64,000 nucleotides of DNA from Bryopsis sp. KO-2023. Its lineage: Eukaryota; Chlorophyta; Ulvophyceae; Bryopsidales; Bryopsidaceae. Of this stretch, positions 60,985 through 64,000 are shown piece by piece (the stretch's first letter is position 1; each line of letters begins with the position of its first letter). The translations under genes were made by a program, and so were the position numbers. The DNA lies in contig BSYQ01000004.1 of assembly GCA_030272585.1 (NCBI GenBank), positions 2,170,001 through 2,234,000 of the forward strand, given 5' to 3'. The notes below the pieces were generated by a model. It made no database searches and had not been told where the DNA came from. It saw nothing but the letters and a program-made list of their open reading frames with translations.

Positions 60985-61735
60985 CTATTCTCTGGATTGA
61001 GAGGTCCCGGGATCAAATCCCACCTCTTGCACTTTAGAACTGTCACATCCCACTTCCACTTCCAAGAAATGAATACCACAACGAAAACGAGAAAAGAAAA
61101 CCCGAAGAGAAGTTGGTTTTAAAGTTGTCAAATACCGTTCAAATCTGAGGGAAAACTTAATATGCCGATACCAAGATATAACTCGAGATGCAGATGAACC
61201 GAAAACATGTTCAGCATGCATAGCTTTATAACGACGCTGAAATTCCGAAATGTCCACCAAAGTCGTAGAAGAAAATATCTTCTCCGGCCAAAACCGTCTG
61301 AAAAAACCCAAAATACGCCCAAACCAAGAAGATCGAGATGCGTGATATTGATCAAAACCCCAACAAAACAATCTTCCATGCAATCGATCAACTGATAACC
61401 CAACCAACTTGTTCCAATATCGGCACAATTGCGACCAAAGTGCTAATTCTAATGGATAACACCCTAATTCCCCGTACAGAACCTCCTTTGGCGTATATCG
61501 AGGCAAACGGAGGATACTTCTCATAAACTGGAGATGAATTGCTTCCAACAAACGCCACTGAGAAACTGTTAGGAATGGACCCCAAATAGGGAACCCATAT
61601 CCTATACTGCCCAAAACATACACCTTAAAAAGACTGTATGCTACTTTTGGATCCTCAATTTTCAGAGCAAAAAGACGCGACAAAACAAACGCCATTGCTT
61701 TCCGACACTGTTGTGCTGCTTGACTTTCAGTGGCA
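60985..61735 (-). mobile_element. LINE fragment, post-reverse-transcriptase region
   Basis: An open frame of about 236 codons (60985-61695) continues upstream in frame to the LTR boundary (ESQAAQQCRKAM). Motifs YGFPIWGP, LRLPRYTP and YGELGCYPLE are typical of the segment after the RT domain in non-LTR elements. It is cut on its 5' side by the Ty3/gypsy LTR and on its 3' side by unrelated sequence near 61,045. Confidence 0.75.
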
Positions 61736-61955
61736 GTGAAAGTCTTCCTCTAGAATTTCAGAACTCCAGAAAGAGTGTACCAACGCCTTTTATGGACGTT
61801 GCTAGTACACATGGTAGCAATCACCATACTTGGTGATTGGACCCTGCTACCACCGTGTGGGGACAGATGCAAATGTGTCACGACAGGTGACACACGTGAC
61901 GACACACATGTACACGTGGCGACACACCGTGACACACGCGTGTGACGTCATAACA
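61731..61955 (-). repeat. 3' LTR of the Ty3/gypsy element
   Basis: Read on minus, it starts TGTTATGACGTC directly after a polypurine tract (61956-61970, TTTGGGGGGGAGGAA). It contains a CATAAAAGGCG TATA-like box and many GTGACAC/CACGTG repeats, and ends near 61,731-61,737 where LINE coding sequence resumes. The exact end and target duplication cannot be set because the 5' LTR is outside the window. Confidence 0.7.
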
Positions 61956-62377
61956 TTCCTCCCCCCCAAAGTGTCAGACCTCCTGGTCCTGACTCCACTT
62001 GGATAAACACTTATATGCTACAGGGTGCAGAAACCTTAGCAATGGTTTACACACGGTACTTTGACCAAATGTTGAAATCTCTAGGTGCCTTTCAGCGAGC
62101 CACTACACCAAAAGTTTCATATCCGGTCAAGATTGAGATTGGAGAAACATCTCAAAGTTTGTGATCCCTTTCACAAAACCAAACCATCTTAAGGGTCAAG
62201 ACACCTTCTCAAACCCGAGATAAAACCCCTTTTCATGGTGAACGCTTTTCCACATTGGCTACCTTGCCTTAGGAAAACAATATCTCACCCGTCGGCATTC
62301 ACACATATGTGCGGAGATATTCAAATCAAATTTTGCCCATTCAATTTATTTCCCCTCTTTTGAGATCTCCTACTCTG

Positions 62378-64000
62378 TCAATTGCGCTCTTTCGACCGAA
62401 GGCGTTCACTTCGACGGATAACAATTGGCGGAGACAAGTCCGTCGACTTGATTTTGTTTTGGTATTCTTCTACCAATTCCCTAGCATTCTCCATATGCTC
62501 TTCGGGTTCCCAAGTATTATGCTCATGTCCATAACCCATCCATTTGCACAAATACTCAGTTTTACGCTTTCGACCTATTCGCCGTACACGATGATCTAAA
62601 AGCATCTCAACCTCATATTCCAACTCATCATCGAGTTCCACCGGCGGAGGAGGCTGAACTTTTCCATGCGCCCAATAAGGCTTCAACAAGCTCGCATGAA
62701 AAACCGGATGAATTTTAAGATAGTTCGGTAAATCCAACCGAAAAGCTACCTTACCGATTTGATCCGAAATAGTAAAGGGTCCGATCCACTTCGGCATCAG
62801 TTTTCGGGATCCTGGATGTTTTAGGCGGATATGCCGTGCATCCAACAACACCTTATCGCCTACTTTCACATCCACAGGACGTCTATGTCGATCAGCATAC
62901 GCCTTCATCCTTTGACGTGCTGCCTCTAAACACCTTTTCGCCTTCACAATGCTATCTCTTATCGTTGTCGTCATTCTTTGTACAGCTGGCACCGCCATCT
63001 GCAGTGACGAGCTCTTTCTACTAGATCCACCTGGCCCGAATCCAGGCATCTGTGCCGTCGTAGCTGTCCAAGGATCACGACCGTAATTAAGGAAAAATGG
63101 TGTCTCACCAGTCGCTTCCGACTTGGAGTTATTCATAGCAAACTCGACAACTGGCAACAGTTCAGACCAATCACTGTGGCGTATCCCAACAAAATGTCTT
63201 AGGGTGTCTTCTAAGACTTTGTTCATTGCCTCAGTCTGCCCATCAGTGGTGGGATGAAAAGCAGTTGACATAGCCTGACTGATCTTCCAAGTATTACACA
63301 ATTCCGCAAAGAATCGTGATCTCCACCTGGGATCTCTGTCACTCACCAATGTCCTAGGAAGACCGTGTGAACGGAAGACATGTGATACAAAGAGTCTCGC
63401 TGTTTCTGCAGCATCACACTTCGTGTATGTTGCAGCGCATCTCACCATTTTCGTGAGTCGGTCCACGAAAACGAGGATCGCATCATAATGCTCAGCACCT
63501 GACTTGGGAAGCTCGACTATCAAGTCCATTGAAACACTCTCCCAACGAGCATCTGGTATCGGTAGAGGTTGCAACGAACCAGGAGGTTTGCCACGTCTCC
63601 ACTTGTTCCGTTGACAACTATCACAACCTTTGATAAAGGACAATATTTCCTTCTCTACCCCTGGCCACCAAAACCACTTCAACAAATTGTGTTTCGTCTT
63701 TTTGACACCAAAGTGTCCCGAATACACCGTTGAATGAAAATCTTTTATAATATCCAACCTGAGGCCATCAAAGTTTGGGATAACCACCCGTGTTCCATTC
63801 CACCAAAAGCCCGAGTCGAAACGACACATTGAAGCAGCGGATTCCAATGCATTGAACCACTCGTCTTTAGCGTACCCCTCAGATAATCGTCGCTGAAGAT
63901 CGATATTAGGCAAAGGAGAGAGAGCTGGGCTCTCCTCACCAAGGTGACTGAGTCGGCCACAATTGCTCACCGACTCCAACAAGACACTGATCTGCTGAGA
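62378..64000 (-). CDS. Ty3/gypsy chromovirus polyprotein: integrase and chromodomain (partial)
   Basis: An open frame of at least 534 codons enters from the right edge. In order: the integrase HHCC zinc finger (HSTVYSGHFG, then CDSCQRN), the DDE core (SMDLIVELP; LVSDRDPRWRS; HPTTDGQTEAMN), a GKVAFRLDLP-type GPF-like module, and a chromodomain near the C-terminus (YEVEMLLDHR, YLCKWMGYG, NTWEPEEHM) that targets insertion to chromatin in this clade. The frame shows no stop or shift, so the copy may be young. The reverse transcriptase and gag would lie beyond 64,000. Confidence 0.92.
   Translation of the reverse strand, partial: SQQISVLLESVSNCGRLSHLGEESPALSPLPNIDLQRRLSEGYAKDEWFNALESAASMCRFDSGFWWNGTRVVIPNFDGLRLDIIKDFHSTVYSGHFGVKKTKHNLLKWFWWPGVEKEILSFIKGCDSCQRNKWRRGKPPGSLQPLPIPDARWESVSMDLIVELPKSGAEHYDAILVFVDRLTKMVRCAATYTKCDAAETARLFVSHVFRSHGLPRTLVSDRDPRWRSRFFAELCNTWKISQAMSTAFHPTTDGQTEAMNKVLEDTLRHFVGIRHSDWSELLPVVEFAMNNSKSEATGETPFFLNYGRDPWTATTAQMPGFGPGGSSRKSSSLQMAVPAVQRMTTTIRDSIVKAKRCLEAARQRMKAYADRHRRPVDVKVGDKVLLDARHIRLKHPGSRKLMPKWIGPFTISDQIGKVAFRLDLPNYLKIHPVFHASLLKPYWAHGKVQPPPPVELDDELEYEVEMLLDHRVRRIGRKRKTEYLCKWMGYGHEHNTWEPEEHMENARELVEEYQNKIKSTDLSPPIVIRRSERLRSKERN

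Overview
The window is nuclear DNA of a eukaryote, almost certainly of the green lineage (an alga or early-diverging streptophyte; the species cannot be fixed from the sequence). Genes are split by many short GT-AG introns with T-rich acceptors. The recognisable proteins are plant-type: an XEG113-like GT77 arabinosyltransferase, a GH5 endo-beta-mannanase, an acyl-CoA oxidase and an SPS3-like solanesyl diphosphate synthase. A short TTTAGGG telomere-type stretch is also present. I assembled the exons by hand; for every full gene model the exon lengths sum to an open frame, which is the main support for the coordinates.

Left part (1-15.2 kb): the 5' half of an SMC-family ATPase gene (minus, runs off the left edge); a 3-kb gene-poor divergent intergenic region; an intronless gene for a basic protein with three CxxC...CxxC modules; a five-exon XEG113-like Golgi arabinosyltransferase gene; and a six-exon gene for a large secreted protein built from two copies of an unrecognised Ala/Cys-rich cassette joined by a 16-unit TPPAPVQ/E proline linker. 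The last two are neighbours and could be enzyme and substrate, since XEG113-type enzymes arabinosylate hydroxyproline-rich wall proteins.

Middle part (17-49 kb): three paralogous genes encode a chymotrypsin-fold serine protease fused to a run of ankyrin repeats and a short Cys-rich tail. Copies A (minus, 17.3-21.3 kb) and B (plus, 24.9-28.6 kb) are head-to-head. Copy C (minus, 43.8-47.9 kb) is an inverted, nearly identical duplicate of B, with two more ankyrin exons. Each internal ankyrin repeat is one phase-1/phase-1 exon. A fourth, broken ankyrin piece lies at 57.8-58.4 kb. Between B and C sit the mannanase gene, the acyl-CoA oxidase gene and a six-exon gene of unknown function.

Right part (49-64 kb): a GC-rich inverted-repeat element, a 4.5-kb stretch with no recognisable gene, the SPS gene, the ankyrin pseudogene, the 3' end of a coiled-coil gene, LINE fragments, and a Ty3/gypsy chromovirus (integrase, chromodomain, polypurine tract, 3' LTR) inserted into a LINE. 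Non-autonomous DNA transposons are frequent: a 1.3-kb fold-back hAT-like element with an intact 8-bp target duplication, two TA-flanked mariner/Stowaway-like elements, and an element with 75-bp inverted repeats.
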